The translations under genes were made by a program, and so were the position numbers. This document shows, in pieces, positions 13,361 through 14,397 of a DNA stretch of 14,397 nt. The stretch lies in the NCBI GenBank assembly GCA_947628975.1, contig CANRBW010000022.1:1-14397 (forward strand), written 5' to 3'. The DNA is from an uncultured Oscillospiraceae bacterium. Lineage in GTDB: Bacteria > Bacillota > Clostridia > Oscillospirales > Oscillospiraceae. The first letter of the stretch is position 1. Each line of letters begins with the position of its first letter. The notes beneath the pieces are model-generated. The model made no database searches. It saw only the letters and a program-made list of their open reading frames with translations, and was not told where the DNA came from.

Positions 13361-13394
13361 CGCCGTCGGCTCGCCTCTGAGCCGGCGGCGTTTT
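13361..13394. terminator. Hairpin terminator between the second XRE gene and the kinase gene
   Basis: CGCCGTCGGCTC (13361-13372) pairs with GAGCCGGCGGCG (13379-13390) with one T-G pair and a six-base loop. TTTT follows on the + strand and overlaps the kinase stop codon. The minus-strand side reads GGTTCTATT, so it may act weakly for the kinase too. Confidence 0.8.
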
Positions 13395-14397
13395 CAGAAG
13401 ATGGGGGTGTCGAACACGTCCAGGTCGTAGAGGGCCCGCACCGCCGGGCCGTACCGCTCCGGCGACGCCTGGCACGCCTGGGGGTCGATCAGGGGCGAGA
13501 CCGAGCCGTCCCGCGCCGCCGCGCACAGCCCCAAAAACCGCTCGTAGCGGTACTCCCCGGTGTAGACGCTGTAGCTCACCTCGAAGACGCCGAAGAGGGC
13601 GCCGTCCGCCCCGTCCAGATACCCGGTGTAGATCACGCCCCGGTCCGGGTAGGCCGCCCGGACCCGCGCCGTCTGGCGGGAGACGTCCCCGCTGTACCGC
13701 CGCCCCACCATCCGGTCGGTCTTGAGCTTGTCCACGTCCAGCCCCTGGAACACCCGGGTCCGCTCCAGCCACGGCGTCTCGAAGATGGCCCCGTGGAGCA
13801 CCTCCCGGAACTCGGCGTCGGTGGCGATGCCGTAGCCGATGATGGCCAGGTAATAGAGCTGCTGGGCGAGGATGAGGAGCAAAACCGGCCGCAGGAGCCA
13901 CCGCCACGCCCGCCCCAGCCAGACGGCCCGGCGGATCTGGCCCACCGAGCGGTAGCGGTCCTTGGGGTCCAGGGCGGTGCACTTGCGCAGGAGCTTTTTC
14001 CACCGCCTCTTCCGGGCCAGTGGGCCCAGGAGCTGGCGGAAGGTGACCCCCAGGGCGTAGATGTCCGCCCTGGCGTCGGTCTGGGCGAAGCCGTACTGCT
14101 CCGGCGGGGCGTAGCCCCTGGTGCCCAGCAGGCGGGTGTCCTGGTCGGCCTGGGGCCGCTCCTCCCGGGCGGCGTCGAAGTCGATGAGCCGCAGGTGGCC
14201 GTCCGCGGCCAGCATCAGGTTGGAGGGCTTGATGTCCCGGTGGAGGATGCCCTGGCCGTGGAGAAAGGTCAGCACGTCGCACAGCTCCAGCAGGATCCGG
14301 GTGAGCTGCCCCTGCCCCAGGGTCAGGTGGGCCAGGTCCGCCCCGTCGATGTACTCCTTCAGGACCACCGTCCCGCCCTCGCCCCGGCGCACCTCCT
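13394..14397 (-). CDS. Hanks-type Ser/Thr protein kinase with membrane segment and outer domain; 5' end outside window
   Basis: The 3' 334 codons of a eukaryotic-like protein kinase, which phosphorylates Ser/Thr on proteins. The visible part starts at the hinge (TVVLKEYIDG) and has the catalytic loop HRDIKPSN (14242-14219), a metal-binding motif that reads DFD (14182-14174) where most kinases have DFG, the P+1/APE region TRGYAPPEQYG, and ADIYALG. After the C-lobe a basic stretch leads into one membrane segment (about 13891-13829, VLLLILAQQLYYLAIIGYGIA). About 145 residues of outer domain follow, with no PASTA repeat recognised. The N-lobe with its glycine loop and ATP-binding lysine lies past the window. 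GTG at 14392 behind AGGAG looks like a start, but using it would remove the N-lobe, so the gene is read as running off the edge. It converges on the second XRE gene. Confidence 0.9.
   Translation of the reverse strand, partial: EVRRGEGGTVVLKEYIDGADLAHLTLGQGQLTRILLELCDVLTFLHGQGILHRDIKPSNLMLAADGHLRLIDFDAAREERPQADQDTRLLGTRGYAPPEQYGFAQTDARADIYALGVTFRQLLGPLARKRRWKKLLRKCTALDPKDRYRSVGQIRRAVWLGRAWRWLLRPVLLLILAQQLYYLAIIGYGIATDAEFREVLHGAIFETPWLERTRVFQGLDVDKLKTDRMVGRRYSGDVSRQTARVRAAYPDRGVIYTGYLDGADGALFGVFEVSYSVYTGEYRYERFLGLCAAARDGSVSPLIDPQACQASPERYGPAVRALYDLDVFDTPIF

Noticed and set aside
14387..14397. AGGAG followed by GTG (14392) as a kinase start
   Set aside because: Starting there would leave a kinase without its N-lobe and ATP-binding lysine. 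The frame stays open to the window edge and the sequence at that point is the hinge region.

Overview
The window is about two-thirds G+C, has short gaps between genes, strong AGGAGG-type ribosome binding sites, Gram-positive style -35/-10 promoters, a PdaB-type sporulation deacetylase and an SLH-domain surface protein. Together these suggest a high-GC spore-forming member of the Clostridia, probably an Oscillospiraceae relative (Flavonifractor/Lawsonibacter/Intestinimonas type). The genus is an inference from style, not from a search.

Left part (1-6248, all + strand). The window opens inside the 3' end of dnaK, followed by dnaJ and a strong terminator. Next comes a tight three-gene unit: a PMT/GT39-type membrane glycosyltransferase with an unusual discoidin-like insert near its N-terminus, a PHP-family phosphoesterase (histidinol-phosphatase-like), and ribose-5-phosphate isomerase B. 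Then comes a secreted protein with a stalk domain (copper amine oxidase N-terminal type) and a DUF4358-like C-terminal half. It has a possible ECF sigma promoter in front and a textbook terminator behind.

Middle part (6281-8785). A ferritin gene has its own sigma-A promoter. It converges on a minus-strand TIM-barrel amidohydrolase. That gene is divergent from a PdaB-like polysaccharide deacetylase, which has a possible sporulation-sigma promoter.

Right part (8748-14397). Two minus-strand genes lie in series: a double-zinc-ribbon membrane protein with a bacterial-PH-like domain, Pro/Thr stalk and outer domain, then a secreted SLH protein with a propeller-like C-terminal half. They are divergent from a small XRE regulator, and a clean palindrome lies where the minus-strand transcript should start. 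A second XRE regulator, with a perfect extended -10, converges on a Hanks-type Ser/Thr kinase whose N-lobe lies beyond the window. The kinase has one membrane segment and an outer domain. Both surface genes contain A+T-richer 3' segments that look mosaic against the GC-rich backbone. This right-hand block is the most unusual part of the window and may be a cell-surface sensing and regulatory locus. That role is inferred from architecture only. No tRNA, rRNA, CRISPR array, insertion sequence or riboswitch was recognised.
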